64,000 nucleotides of DNA from Drosophila pseudoobscura (taxonomy: Eukaryota > Arthropoda > Insecta > Diptera > Drosophilidae), in assembly GCF_009870125.1 (NCBI RefSeq), contig NC_046683.1, forward strand, positions 61,395,869-61,459,868, in the 5' to 3' direction. A program made the position numbers and the translations under genes. Positions within the stretch are counted from its first letter, which is position 1; the number at the start of each line of letters is the position of its first letter. Below the pieces are notes generated by a model, which did no database searches, was not told the origin of the DNA, and saw only the letters and a program-made list of their open reading frames with translations. Shown piece by piece: positions 48,504 through 59,624 of the stretch.

Positions 48504-50910
48504 ATGTTCTCCAAGCTTTCCGCACGCGGCATTGCCACCCGTCTGAGCTGCCTGGCCCAGAAGACGGCGCCCAAAGAGGCCGCTGGCACATCCAGTGGAT
48601 CCCACCTGTCCGAGGCTGTCTTTGCCCGGGAGCAGAAGTACGGCGCCCACAATTACCATCCACTGCCGGTGGCCCTGGCCAAGGGCGAGGGCGTCTACGT
48701 GTGGGATGTGGAGGGTAAACGCTACTTTGATTACCTCAGCGCCTATTCCGCCGTCAACCAGGGACACTGTCATCCCAAAATTGTCAAGGCACTCACAGAA
48801 CAGGCCTCCAAGCTGGCTCTGACCTCCAGGTAAGGGCATCATTGAGTTGAATAAACTTAAGATAAGAAATAATATCATTCCGTCCATAATCGACGTCCAT
48901 AAAGACGTGCCCCCCGTGCTCGCGAAAAGCTTATCGGTTCCATGGAGCTTTGTCAGCATTCGATATATTCGTGGCGATAGTGACCTTGGTCTAGTTGATG
49001 AGAGAGAGACATTCTGTTCCTTCCATTCAAGTTCAAGAGCGGACTACGTCGTACTTTCAAGTGATCCGTAAACAAGTCGATTGGGCTTTCTTTGTTCTCT
49101 GTGCGTTTCCGATGACAACGCCTTACTTTGGAGGTTTAATGATACAGAAATATGTGGACCATGTGACGCGCTTTTACTGTGGATGAGTGTCTTTGTAAAG
49201 ATCGATCTGCCGTTGAAGTTGCCCTTAAAAATACCCTTTCCTTCCTGTTAATTCATGGGGTTTTTATGTGTCTGGATGAGATTAGATTGGCTCATTGAGA
49301 GCTTCGACGGATGTAAAAACCCTCGAGTGCCAACCATTTTCCGCATCTGATGATTGGGAGCCACTAGTTTGTGTTTACTTCCCAAACTACTAGTATATTT
49401 AGATGCCATAAAAATAGTTTATTCACTGATAACCCCCCTGGAACAGGCTCATGTCTAATCAGCTTCGAATGCACGTATAAATTCACACTCCACCGAACGT
49501 TTGGATGGGGCATTTGTCAGAATATTATTTATTGAATTATTCTGCTGCACTCGAGTGCCTTACTGATTTGGGCTGGAACAGCTCTTGCCGGTTTTAGTTG
49601 GTTTCGGTTTGGGTTGCCAGGGGCAGATTGCCGGGTTGAGTGGGGCCGTAAAGTCGCGAGCGAAAGCATTGATAAGAAAGAGCCTGATCAATGACTTGTT
49701 TTGGCTCGCAATTTGTTGTTTTGCGATTTCTAAATTTGGAACAGAAGTCGCGTGATAAGGCTTGGATCTGGGATAGGAATATTTTTGGAATATTTCGAAC
49801 GATGTGCTCACACCCAGAGAAATCCCGACTTGGATTTAAAAATGTATGCTTTCCCTTCGTAGAGCCTTCTATTCGGATGTCCTGGGCGAGTACGAGGAGT
49901 TTGTGACCAAGTTTTTTGGCTTCGACAAAGTCCTGCCCATGAACACCGGCGTGGAGGGCGGCGAGACGGCCTGCAAGCTGGCCCGCAAATGGGGCTACGA
50001 GCAGAAGAAGATACCCAAGAACCAGGCCAAGATCATCTTTGCCAGGAACAACTTCTGGGGCCGCACCCTGTCGGCAGTGTCCGCCTCGAATGATCCCAGC
50101 AGCTACGAGGGATTCGGCCCCTTCATGCCGGGCTTCGAGCTGATCGACTACGACAACACCACGGCCCTCGAGGAGGCCCTCCGGGACCCGAATGTGTGCG
50201 CGTTCATGGTGGAGCCCATCCAGGGCGAGGCCGGGGTGGTGGTGCCCAGCGATGGCTACCTGAAGAAGGTCCGTGAGCTGTGCAGCAAGTACAATGTGCT
50301 CTGGATCGCGGACGAGGTGCAGACGGGACTGGCCCGCACCGGCCGCATGCTGGCCGTCAACTACGAGGACGTGCAGCCGGACATCCTCATCCTGGGCAAG
50401 GCCCTGTCCGGCGGCATGTACCCCGTCTCGGCGGTGCTCGCCAACGACCAGGTGATGCTCTGCATCAAGCCCGGCGAGCATGGCTCGACCTACGGCGGCA
50501 ATCCGCTCGGCTGTCGTGTGGCCATGGCCGCCCTGGAAGTGCTGCAGGAGGAGAAGCTGGCCGAGAACGCCTACAAAATGGGTGACCTCCTGCGCAGCGA
50601 GCTGGGACAGCTGCCCAAGGATGTCGTCTCTGTGGTCCGTGGCAAGGGACTGCTGAATGCCATTGTCATCAATCAGAGTGAGTATTGCACCCACCCGCAC
50701 CCATTGATCCATTGATCCGTATCTAATCCTTGGGGTTTCCCTCCTACAGAGTACGATGCCTGGAACGTGTGCCTCAGGCTCAAGGAAAACGGCCTCCTGG
50801 CGAAGCCCACGCATGGGGACATCATACGCTTTGCCCCGCCCCTGGTCATCAATGAGGCCCAGATGCTCGAGAGCATCGACATCATCAAGAAGACCATTCT
50901 TTCCATGTAG
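48504..50910 (+). CDS. Oat: Ornithine aminotransferase, mitochondrial
   Basis: PLP enzyme of the mitochondrial matrix that converts ornithine and 2-oxoglutarate to glutamate-5-semialdehyde and glutamate, linking arginine and proline metabolism. Coding exons: 48504-48829, 49863-50677 and 50750-50910, totalling 1302 nt and 433 residues (human OAT 439). The N-terminus is Ser/Arg/Lys-rich, lacks acidic residues for about 24 positions, and looks like a mitochondrial presequence. Class-III aminotransferase features: [12 protein letters not shown] near residues 80-90, [11 protein letters not shown] (phosphate binding), [12 protein letters not shown], and the Schiff-base lysine in LGKALSGG at about residue 288. 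Intron 1 is 1033 bp and holds no gene; intron 2 is 72 bp. A 406-codon antisense frame over exon 2 is a shadow. Confidence 0.97.
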
Positions 50911-50989
50911 AACGGTCCGGATCGAACCGATCGCCTTAGTTTTTTTTTTTTGTAACTAGTTCTTTTAAGGTTTTTGATGTAAAGTCTGA

Positions 50990-50995
50990 ATTAAA
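50990..50995 (+). terminator. Oat: Candidate poly(A) signal of Oat
   Basis: ATTAAA, the common variant, 80 bp after the stop codon and after a T run at 50940-50951. Confidence 0.45.
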
Positions 50996-53900
50996 ATACA
51001 CATCTTTTATAGCGAACGCTGATCCTGGCTGTTCTGGGAGCCCCCCATCTTTTGCTTGACACAATCCGCTTATAAATGTCAAATGTAATCTAAACCATTT
51101 CAATTTGCCCAACTGTCTGACGCCTGAAGGCGAACAGAAGTCAACTTGAAATTCCGCCCCCATTCTCACACCTGTCAAGGATGTCACTGGAGCTTCCTGC
51201 TTGGCCCTGTTTACCCAGGAGCCAGGAGGCAGGAGGCAGGAGCTGTCGCATCTGTTTGGGGGCTTCTCACTTGGCATATTGATTTTAAAGATTTAAATCA
51301 GCCAGCCCAGAGACCAGAGATAGCACACAGGGCCCAGTACGGGAGAGCCGCAACAACAGGTGTCAGCCATCGGCAAACGATGGCCTATAAGTAGGCCATA
51401 AACATCCCCCTCACTGCAATGGAATGGGCGTGGGGGGGGGAAGGAAACAACAATTTCGATTTGTATTTGATTTTGATTTTCATTTTCATTGGATGCTCCT
51501 TCGTGTGAAATTTGTAGAACACCAATTGGAAATCAATTGAAGGGAAGCAGCGGAAGGTGAAAAAAGACCAGGGGAGAGCAGGGGAAGGCAGGAAGAAAGG
51601 ACCTCCTTCTTTGCCTTTACCAGCTAATTAAAAGTTTTTGCATTACGCCAAAGAGCGAATGGGCAACAAAATCTTATCTTTAAGGACATAAAAAAGGGAC
51701 ATAAGAAACTCTCACAGCGGGGGGGTCGGAGTTCAAGTGTTAACTGCTCAAAACTAAATCTCCAGCGTCTGGCCTTTTGTCGATTTCCACATCGGAATCT
51801 GAATCTGAATGGAACTGAAACTGTTGCCTGTTTTTTTCCTTTTTTCTTGTGGGTTTTTTTCCTTCTTTTCTGAGGGGTGTGAAAAGCCAAAAGCCAAAAG
51901 CCACACGACGGCACTTGGCCCAGGAGCAGGACCAGGGCCCAGACCAGGCTCATGCTCCTTTGTAGTTCGTAGTCTGTCCCTTTTGTCCAGCCCATAATCT
52001 TTGGCTTTTTATCGCCGCCCATCTGTTGATGTCTTTATTATTAAAAAAAAAAAACAGAGAGAGAGCGAGAGAGAGAGCAAATCTGGGGGAAAAAAATGCA
52101 ATTTTTAGCCCATTTTTTGTGGGGCTTTATGGCGCAGAAGGAAGACCCGGGAGGAGGGCAGAGGACACTACACTCCTTAAGCATTTTATTAGCAAAACTT
52201 GAAGATGTCTCGTCTGCACATAATTAAATAAAGCGTTAAAATTAAAAAATCAAGACATTTTTTGCATCCCCCCCCCCCCCCCCTGCCGCACATTTTTCTT
52301 CAATGGAGAAAGGATATCCCTTCTGCTCCATCGAGAACCCAGGGACAGGACGGGACAGGACCTTTCTCTCAGATAAGCATTACAATGTCGTTAATTCGTT
52401 GGCCTTTATGTCGAGGCCCCGGAATTCTTGCGCTTAAAGCACCCAACAGCCAGAACCCAGCGATAAGGATGGAAAATGTTGCGACATTTTCCGCCTTGTA
52501 ATTGTCCTCGGCAGGATGCGCGGTGTCCAAGTTTATTGCCTAACGACCGCGGCACGTTCTCCCCACCGTTTTTATATTTTAATTAAAAAACGCGCCACAA
52601 ACGGGTGGAGTTTCGGGGGAGTTTCAGTTTCCCCCTCCCCCACCCAACTGCTGCTCAAAGGAAGGTCACTGAAAAGAAAGTAGTTCACTGATTAGAGGCA
52701 TTGACACATTTCCGAGCCAACTGCGACAGGACTCTGTTGCATACTTCAAGGCGGAGGGCACGGACTTTAAATTTGTCGATCAAGGGAACCCATAACCCAG
52801 TTGCTTCGATATACTATACGAGTATGTGGAAAAATCAACATTTTAATAGGAAAATCGTGCTAAATTTGTCTCGTAAATTTATTTAAGCTTTAGGCGCGAT
52901 AACCCCACCTCTCGCCCATCCTGGCATGTGTGAACAGACAATTTTCGTTGATTAAGGGGATTTACCGAGCGCCCACAAAAAGAGCGATAATAAAATGTTT
53001 AAGGGAAGTACAGCAAAGGGCAGGGGCATGGACAGGGGCAGGGGCAGAGGACAGGGACAGAGCAAATGATAAAATAAAGAGCAATACAAGTGGGAAAGAT
53101 GCAAAAGTAGCTTATTACAAAGAGGGTGCAAGGAAAATTCCATTTTTTCCTCCCTTTTTTTGGGGTACAAAAAGAGAACAGCAAGGGTGGGAGGATTGGG
53201 CAATATTTTTATGCTTATGACGACCATTGCCAGCCCTCTTTTGTGTTAATAATCTTGAGGCGTCTACCGCCATAAACGGTTATATTTTCTGGCTTGATAA
53301 TTACATTAAGATTTGAGGTTTTCCTTTCCTTTCGTTTCGTTTTTTTTTATGGGTTTTGCTCTTTGTGGCCACAAAGCAATGAAGAGTCATGGAGCGCCAT
53401 GGAGCGCCATGAAGAGGCAATCATAGTATTTTCTTCTTCTCTGATGTCCTTCTTGATGGTTTGCTGCGAATAAAAATTCAATTGTACCACTCATAGAACA
53501 ATTACAAAACAACAAGTGCAGCAACGAGCACCGACAATAAAGGGTTGAGTGCTCGAGAGTTGAAGGACTTGCCATGCATACTAAATAGTGTGGTTATGTG
53601 CCCAGTACATCCCAGAGGGTAGACTGTACCCATGCAGGTGTTGACTCCACAATTCCAGGATATAGTAATGTATGTACATCTGCGAATCTATTGCATACAC
53701 AGTAAAGAGGGATATAGGAGCACGTCTATTGGCAAACATTCAGTAAAAGTACAGGGCTCTTGTATCTTTTTGGTGGGTATCTTATAGTCGGAATAATATC
53801 TGCTAATAACCTTTTTTTTGAGCGTGCATACGAGTGCGACTAAGAGTACGAGAGTATTCCCAAAAGCAAATCACGTCGAAGCAGGGCAAAGCAGGTCCCC

Positions 53901-54665
53901 GGGCAGGCAACACATTTTTAAAACGCCCCAACGCGCCGAAGGGACACGTGCATTAAACAGCCCGAAAGGACATCGACAGAACGACAGTAATTTACAAAAC
54001 TCGTCGGCAGTTGACTTCACAACGCGTTTGTCTGTCGCGCAATTAGGCAATTGCCCTGCAGAGTCCTTCCGTCTGAATGTCTGTATGTCTGTCTGCCACT
54101 GCCCGACGACTGTGTGGTTGTGTGTGTGTGTGTGTGTGTAATTGACAAAAAATGACATGCACGGAGAAAGGAAAAATAAACCAAAAATTGATTTTTATGT
54201 AATGAGTCCAGGACTGCATCTGACTGTTGTTGTGTTTCACTTTTTTTGGGGACTTTCGTGGCATGCTGGCTGCATATTAAAAAGTGCGTGATGCTGCCTC
54301 GCGCCTGTCCGAGCGCTCCTCTGGGCAAGGCCTGTCAATTTTTATGAAGTTAAATGCCCCTTCGACAGGTGGGAGTTGGGCAGATGGGCAGATGGCCAGA
54401 TGGGTGGACGGGAGAGATGGCACACACAGTGGCAAAAAGTGTTGCATCCAATGAAGCATATAATTTTAATTGATTTTTTTTTTTTGTTGAATTAAATAAA
54501 GCATTATTAATGTGGGAGCTGCACAGACAACCAATGGAATGCATAAAGCCTAAATAAGTCGAGCATATTTAAAAAGTTTTTTTTTAGTTTTTAACTTAAA
54601 TTCAAATTCAAATATTTGCCGGTAGCGTTTTTGTGGTGTGCAGCATTTTCCAGCCCTGCCACCAG
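50996..54665. other. Intergenic interval between Oat and the duplicated segment
   Basis: No gene supported. Contains GA runs (about 52036-52060), a 16-base C run (52268-52283), a GGGGCA-type repeat (53021-53050), a GT microsatellite (54116-54139) and scattered A/T runs. Open frames are repeat-derived. Confidence 0.55.
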
Positions 54666-54666
54666 T

Positions 54667-54909
54667 TCACAATGCCGCGCGTTTCCTATCGATATCGGAA
54701 TCGGAATCGACGCCATAACGCAGAATAGGCATTTTCATTGGAAATCGTCCCGATGTGCTTATGTGCTTATTAAATTCAGCCACTTCTTTGGACAGTTCGT
54801 GGGAGCTCTTCCTTACGCCACGAAAGCCATCGAAGTTCTCCTCCCATATATCCAGCCATGTCTTTATGGCCGAAAATGGTCCAATATTCCGAATAGACGC
54901 AACTTTTTC
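54667..54909 (-). other. Unrecognised 80-codon open frame inside a duplicated segment (copy A)
   Basis: Minus-strand frame without its own 5' ATG. It runs from just after an in-frame TAG at 54912-54910, which could equally be an intron acceptor (ttagtggtag), to TGA at 54669-54667. Visible residues include TWLDIWEENFDGFRGVR and later FPMKMPILRYG. The composition is not low-complexity. A diverged, broken copy lies 1.5 kb away in the same orientation, and several differences between copies are synonymous. It could be the last exon of the upstream 163-residue gene, joined through a weak in-frame donor near 55140, or a relic. I do not recognise the family. Confidence 0.4.
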
Positions 54910-55121
54910 CTACCACTAATGCTTTTCCTTTTCCTACTTTACCGAATAAAGTCTACGCTACCCACGCGTGAATACAGCATAGTCATAGTTATTAATTGCT
55001 AGGGAAAGAACATTCAATTGTCTTATTGTTGTTGTTATTATTTTACACACACGCACAACCCAATTAAGCCCATTTTGTAAGTGTTGATAAATGAAATAAT
55101 AATACTAATTGAGACGTCCTA

Positions 55122-55613
55122 TTATATGTCTTTGGTAACTCTCTCGAGCAAGCGACGACTCCACCAGGATTCCAAATCGAAGGGCTTGAAATTCGCCAGC
55201 TCTGGACTAGGGGGCTCTATCCAAACAGTCCCCAATGAGTCGTTGTCAGCCTGTGTATTGACCAAGATGCTTTCCTCCGAACCAATTGTATTGTTTGCTG
55301 TCATGCTAGAACCACTGGGATTCGGTGTCACTAACTGGTTCCATGAGTCATTTATGAAGTTTATGATATCCTCATCCTGCGATGATATCATTTCATGCTC
55401 GTTCTGCCTGGTTGATGAAGCATGTTTCGAGAGACGGCGTCGAAAGTCCGGACGCGGAATATTGTCCACCTCCATGGGCTCCAGGCTGCTTTGATCGATA
55501 CTCCCCTTCTTCTTGCTGCTCGGCTTGATACTGTCGAGACTTTCAATGTTACGAGCCAGACCGCTACGCTTTTTACCAACGATCTGGTTGAGTCTCTTTT
55601 TGATATTGTACAT
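55122..55613 (-). CDS. Unrecognised 163-residue protein, single exon
   Basis: Minus-strand frame from a true ATG (55613-55611) to TAA (55124-55122). The product is polar and varied in composition, unlike the repeat-derived frames elsewhere. It has a basic N-terminus (NIKKRLNQIVGKKRSG), a KKKG patch, an acidic/serine middle (MISSQDEDIINFINDSWNQL) and a C-terminus with a PPSPE motif and ESWWSRRLLERV. No signal peptide or membrane segment is apparent, so a nuclear or cytoplasmic protein is likely. A related sequence lies on each side of it. I cannot name it; function unknown. Confidence 0.7.
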   Translation of the reverse strand: MYNIKKRLNQIVGKKRSGLARNIESLDSIKPSSKKKGSIDQSSLEPMEVDNIPRPDFRRRLSKHASSTRQNEHEMISSQDEDIINFINDSWNQLVTPNPSGSSMTANNTIGSEESILVNTQADNDSLGTVWIEPPSPELANFKPFDLESWWSRRLLERVTKDI

Positions 55614-56195
55614 GATTTGGTTTTAACAAGTTAAGATCGGCTTTGGTTTTGAATTTTTATTTTTTTTTGTTGTTGCTGATAGATGTTTTTCTGGCAATGA
55701 ATTCTATACTAATGCTGTATTTTCTCCAAGTAGTCACAACATGTCAATGCTTTGGCATTGTTTCCAAAAACCCAAAGAGTGAACCAGATTTGGGGGGATG
55801 CCTTAGACTGAGTTGAAATAGCAATCAGTGACAGCAATCGCCAAGGGTCTCTTAAGACTCGGTCGCACAACATTTAAACGAAAAGTCACGAAAATGTTTG
55901 AAATGTAACGTATTTTTTTTGTATCAAAAACTGTGGTGCTTAGGGATTTGTGCATGAACAGTGAGCAAGTGAGCAGCTGAGTGAGCAAGTCAGCAACTGA
56001 GCAATCTAAGTGAGCAAGTGAGCAATCTGAGTGAGTTGACCACTTACTAAAAAAGAACAAGTGAACATGTTCACCAAAAGAGCAATGTTTATCCAGTACT
56101 AGTTAATATGCATCAGTGATGAGAGTCCTTAACTGCGTGTGCGATGAATTATATCGATATGCGTCCATATGCGTGGAAAAAGCAGTCTTTTTACA

Positions 56196-56564
56196 CTGCC
56201 GCGGATTTCCTATCGATATCGGACTTTTAAACTAAACAAAATTATGGAAAACGATACGAAAATGGACGAAGACACTTAAAAGTATTTTTTTTTTATTTCC
56301 CTTTGTAGAGTTTGTGGGAGTTATTTCTCACACCATGAAAACCATTGATTTTCTCCTCCCATATCTCCAGCAGTGTCCTTGTGGAATCGCGGGCTTACAA
56401 AAATTTCTTATCTAGAGATACAATTATTTTAAAGTAAGTAGATATATTTCTTTGAGCAGGTTTTGTTTTTATTAGTGGCACAGAAGTGGAAATATGTTGA
56501 GTTAAGGGAAAAGTGCAGACGCTCATTCGTTCAAAATGGACGCAACTTTTTACCACCACTAGGC
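56196..56564 (-). pseudogene. Diverged, disrupted copy B of the 54.7 kb segment
   Basis: Shares three ordered blocks with copy A: CCGCG...TTTCCTATCGATATCGGA at its left end, the part encoding WEEN..GF.GVR..SH.L (56311-56378), and GACGCAACTTTTT..CACTA at its right end. About 150 bp extra lies between the last two blocks, and stop codons interrupt the frame soon after the conserved stretch. Orientation matches copy A, so the two are direct repeats about 1.5 kb apart. Confidence 0.6.
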
Positions 56565-56932
56565 CCGTATGCTAAAAAAAATATGTAAAAATAAATACAG
56601 CTAGACGCAAAGACGCTTGCCGCAGACCAAGTTTATACTGGCTATTAGTCCACATAGTATATAAAAGCCTACCAGCGCCGAAGACCTGGGAGCGTACGCA
56701 GCAAAATCTGTATTTCTTTGTATAAACTGACACATACATATTCACTGTGTGGTTAGTGGTATGGGTCAGCAAAATGTATGCGGAGTGAGCAATATTCTGG
56801 GCACGGGCATTCCTGGGCACTGAAGTACCAACAAAGATTTTGAAATAAGGCGCCGTTAAGTTGCGTTTATCGCACACAAGTATCGAACTCTTCAAAAAGT
56901 ATCACTCAAATATATTACAACCACACCAAATA

Positions 56933-56940
56933 TATCGATA
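56933..56940. promoter_or_regulatory. DRE core TATCGATA upstream of Iduna
   Basis: Perfect palindromic DREF-binding core about 150 bp before the Iduna start codon, where a housekeeping promoter would sit. Further TATCGATA sites occur at 56152-56159, 56211-56218 and 54687-54694, the last two inside the duplicated segments. Confidence 0.55.
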
Positions 56941-57086
56941 TATTAGTATATCAATTGGACATCCCTAATAGCCTACCATTTTTTGTTTCACTTTTTTGTT
57001 GTTGAGAAAAAAAAAAACGAAAACATACGTCCGAGACGTTCCCTTCGTTTTTTTGTATTGTTAAATAAGTTTTAGTTGTTAACGAA

Positions 57087-59624
57087 ATGTCGAATTATAA
57101 CGAAGATATAAATAACGAAGTCATCGTGATTTCCTCAGACGAAGAGGAGGAATTGGTGTACTTGGAGACCATTGATCTCACCCGCGACATGCCGTCCACT
57201 TCGGCTGCTGCTGCCGCCCGTGACGCCAATGGCATTGTTGGCGCTGCTCGCCAGACAGGACCCTCTCCTGTGGCCACCGCCACCAACGGGGAAACGGGTA
57301 AGCCCCTTCAACCCAGGCAACCGTCAATCGTGTGTGCACCCGCTGTATGGTTTTTTTTTTTCTTCTTGTAGGTCCTCCCGGATTTGATGGAGCATCGGGC
57401 ACAGAGAGCGCTCCCTTGGAATGCGCCGTCTGCCTCCAGACTTGCATCCATCCAGCTCGTCTCCCTTGCGGCCACATTTTTTGTTTCCTTTGCATAAAGG
57501 TGCGTAGTACCCGCCCCGCGAAATGCGGAAGCCTCTCCGCCGCCACTTGCCTATGCGAAGCGCGTCGTCAAATCGAGTTTTGAATATTCGCCGTTGGTGA
57601 GCGAGTATCGTGGAGCACGTAGGCAGGTTCAAGGCTGTTCTGAGCCCTTTGGTGCCTGCTGGCAGCTCGATTGATTAGCATTGCCACCAGTTGCCAGTTG
57701 CCAGTCGCCTTTTACCAGGTGGCGAAATCGTGCACAGCACAGATACATGTTTCCATTGGCTTCCGGCTGAAAACTTGTCCAATTTCAAATTTTGATCATC
57801 AACCAGTTTGGGCCTTGGACAAGTATTTCAATTAGCACTTGAATGCATTTTCCAGTTGGCTGCTGGGAGAGCGTGCAACTGGATCAGTGGCAGCAAGCAG
57901 TGGCTTGCGTGGAGGGGGAGACGGCATTTATCTAACGAAATGTATCCCTTGTCTCTTTTTGCAGGGAGTTGCTTATAAGAATCGTCGTTGTGCCATGTGC
58001 CGACGCGAGATCCCCGCCGAATTTCTGGATAACCCAACCCTAGTGAATGGCATCGAGGACATTTGGGCCACCCGCGCCACTGAGGATGGCTATCAATGGT
58101 ACTACGAGGGACGCAACGGTAAGTATAGCATGCATAATTTCTGGTGTCGGGCGCCCCGCATTTCCCAGACGATAACTCATCAGCCCAGACCAAAAAGCAC
58201 TCACCCCTCACCACTCACCACAATTTAGAGGTCTGGTGGGCCTACGATAGGCGAACTAACGAAGATATCGAAGAGGGCTTTGAGAAATACGAGACCTATA
58301 AGAAGGATAATCCCCAGGAGGAGGTACCATCGCCGCCGTCGCCGTTGCAGTCCCTAGAACCAGGACGGCATGGCAATGGTTGGCGCCGTGTCAATATTTC
58401 GAATGATCCTGATGAAATTGAACACCTGTACGTATCCGGTGGCGGCGGTGAGCCGCAGAGCAGCGCCGCTAGTGAGAATCGTCACCCCAGTCGTTTAATG
58501 GTAATGATTTGTGGGTTTGTGTGTAGCATCGACTTTTGTAAAATGCGCCAGATTCATCCGTACTCATTCAAGACTCGAGTCATTCAGAGGCGCCGTTTCG
58601 GGGACCCACCACCTGCCAACTACCAAGGCGTGGCCGGGATTCCCATGCACCCCGCTTCCAACTAACCACAATCCGAAATTCCATCCCTCAGCCCCCATCC
58701 ACCGCCGCCCATCCCCACATCCAAAATAACCAAAGAACACGAAACAAACTGTGATTAACGATCCAAACGAGGTCGAACTCCAAAAACATTCTTGTCGTAA
58801 ATATATCTTCAGGTTGGTGGCAATACGATTACCGCACCAGCCAGGACATTGAGGAGGCCTTCAAGAAGGGCGAAAAATCCTGCTCCATACTCGTGGCCGG
58901 CTATGTTTACGTGGTCGATCTGGAGCAGCTAGTGCAACAGCGTCAGAACGAGCCCACTCGTTGCCGCCGTGTGAAAAGGGATTTGGCCACCATACCCAAG
59001 AAAGGAGTGGCCGGTCTCCGGATCGAGGGCAACCAGGTGACCAGCGATACTGTGTTCAGCCGACCAGCACCCAATCCACCGACGACAAATACAGCAGCAG
59101 CAGCTGCGTCTAGTTTCATTTCCACAATTGCCGCCACAGACGCTGCCATCCGGATTGCCAGCGACATCATTGGCTCCACGCTGGCCCATGCGGATGAGCT
59201 GACGCGAGGACTGGCGGCCAGCAACATCAGCGAGGATACCAGCAGCAGCAGCGGTGAGCAAATCATGTCAAACAATCTACAGGACTCTGAAACAGCAGCA
59301 GCACCAGGAGCAGTTGCACATACATCGCGCTCGCTTGCCTCCTCACACTCCAGCTCTATTCAAGATCTCCTGTTCAGCGCCACCGAGGATCTGTTGAACA
59401 CCCAGCAGGTGATAGCCAGCAACCAGCACACCATCGATCTTTTCGAGCAGGCCTTGAACGATTTCCAAGCCAGACTTACCTTGCACACCTTTGCGGACTC
59501 CAGTGATGACGATGATGACGAGAATGGGGATGCGGAAGGGCCGAATGTTGTTCCCGTGGAGGGGGAATCGAGGGATTTGGAGGCGAGCGAGTCGCAGCCA
59601 AACAGCAAACACGAGGGACTATAA
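57087..59624 (+). CDS. Iduna: Iduna, RNF146-type poly(ADP-ribose)-directed E3 ubiquitin ligase
   Basis: RING/WWE ligase that recognises PARylated substrates such as Axin and tankyrase and sends them for degradation (family knowledge). Canonical exons: 57087-57297, 57372-57499, 57965-58118 and 58813-59624, totalling 1305 nt and 434 residues. The N-terminus is acidic (VIVISSDEEEE). The RING spans about residues 88-125 (CAVC...CGHIFCFLC...CAMC). The WWE begins at about residue 150 (YQWYYEGRNG), continues across the exon junction with WWQYDYRTSQDIEEAF, AGYVYVVDLEQLVQ and CRRVKRD, and ends IPKKGVAGLR. Residues known to bind iso-ADP-ribose in RNF146 (second Tyr of WYY, Arg of EGR, second Trp, Tyr of the GxxY strand, Gln, Arg, Lys) are all present. 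The C-terminal half is Ser/Ala-rich with an acidic DDDDEN tract. A second last exon at 58229-58665 gives another isoform. Confidence 0.95.
58229..58665 (+). CDS. Iduna: Iduna alternative last exon with a second, diverged WWE half
   Basis: Acceptor caatttag at 58221-58228 joins the donor at 58119 in the same phase as the canonical exon and gives a 309-residue product ending at TAA 58663-58665. It begins EVWWAYDRRTNEDIEEGFEK, parallel to WWQYDYRTSQDIEEAFKK. After an insertion of about 60 residues (PPSPLQS..., NDPDEIEHLYV) it continues ICGFVCSIDFCKMRQ...VIQRR and ends near GVAGIP, matching in order AGYVYVVDLEQLVQQ, VKRD and GVAGLR of the canonical exon. It looks like an exon duplication rather than read-through. 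The Tyr of the GxxY strand is replaced by Cys and the KKG lysines are absent, so PAR binding may differ. Confidence 0.75.

Noticed and set aside
49594-50814. 406-codon minus-strand frame over Oat
   Set aside because: Antisense shadow of Oat exon 2, crossing its introns; no independent support.
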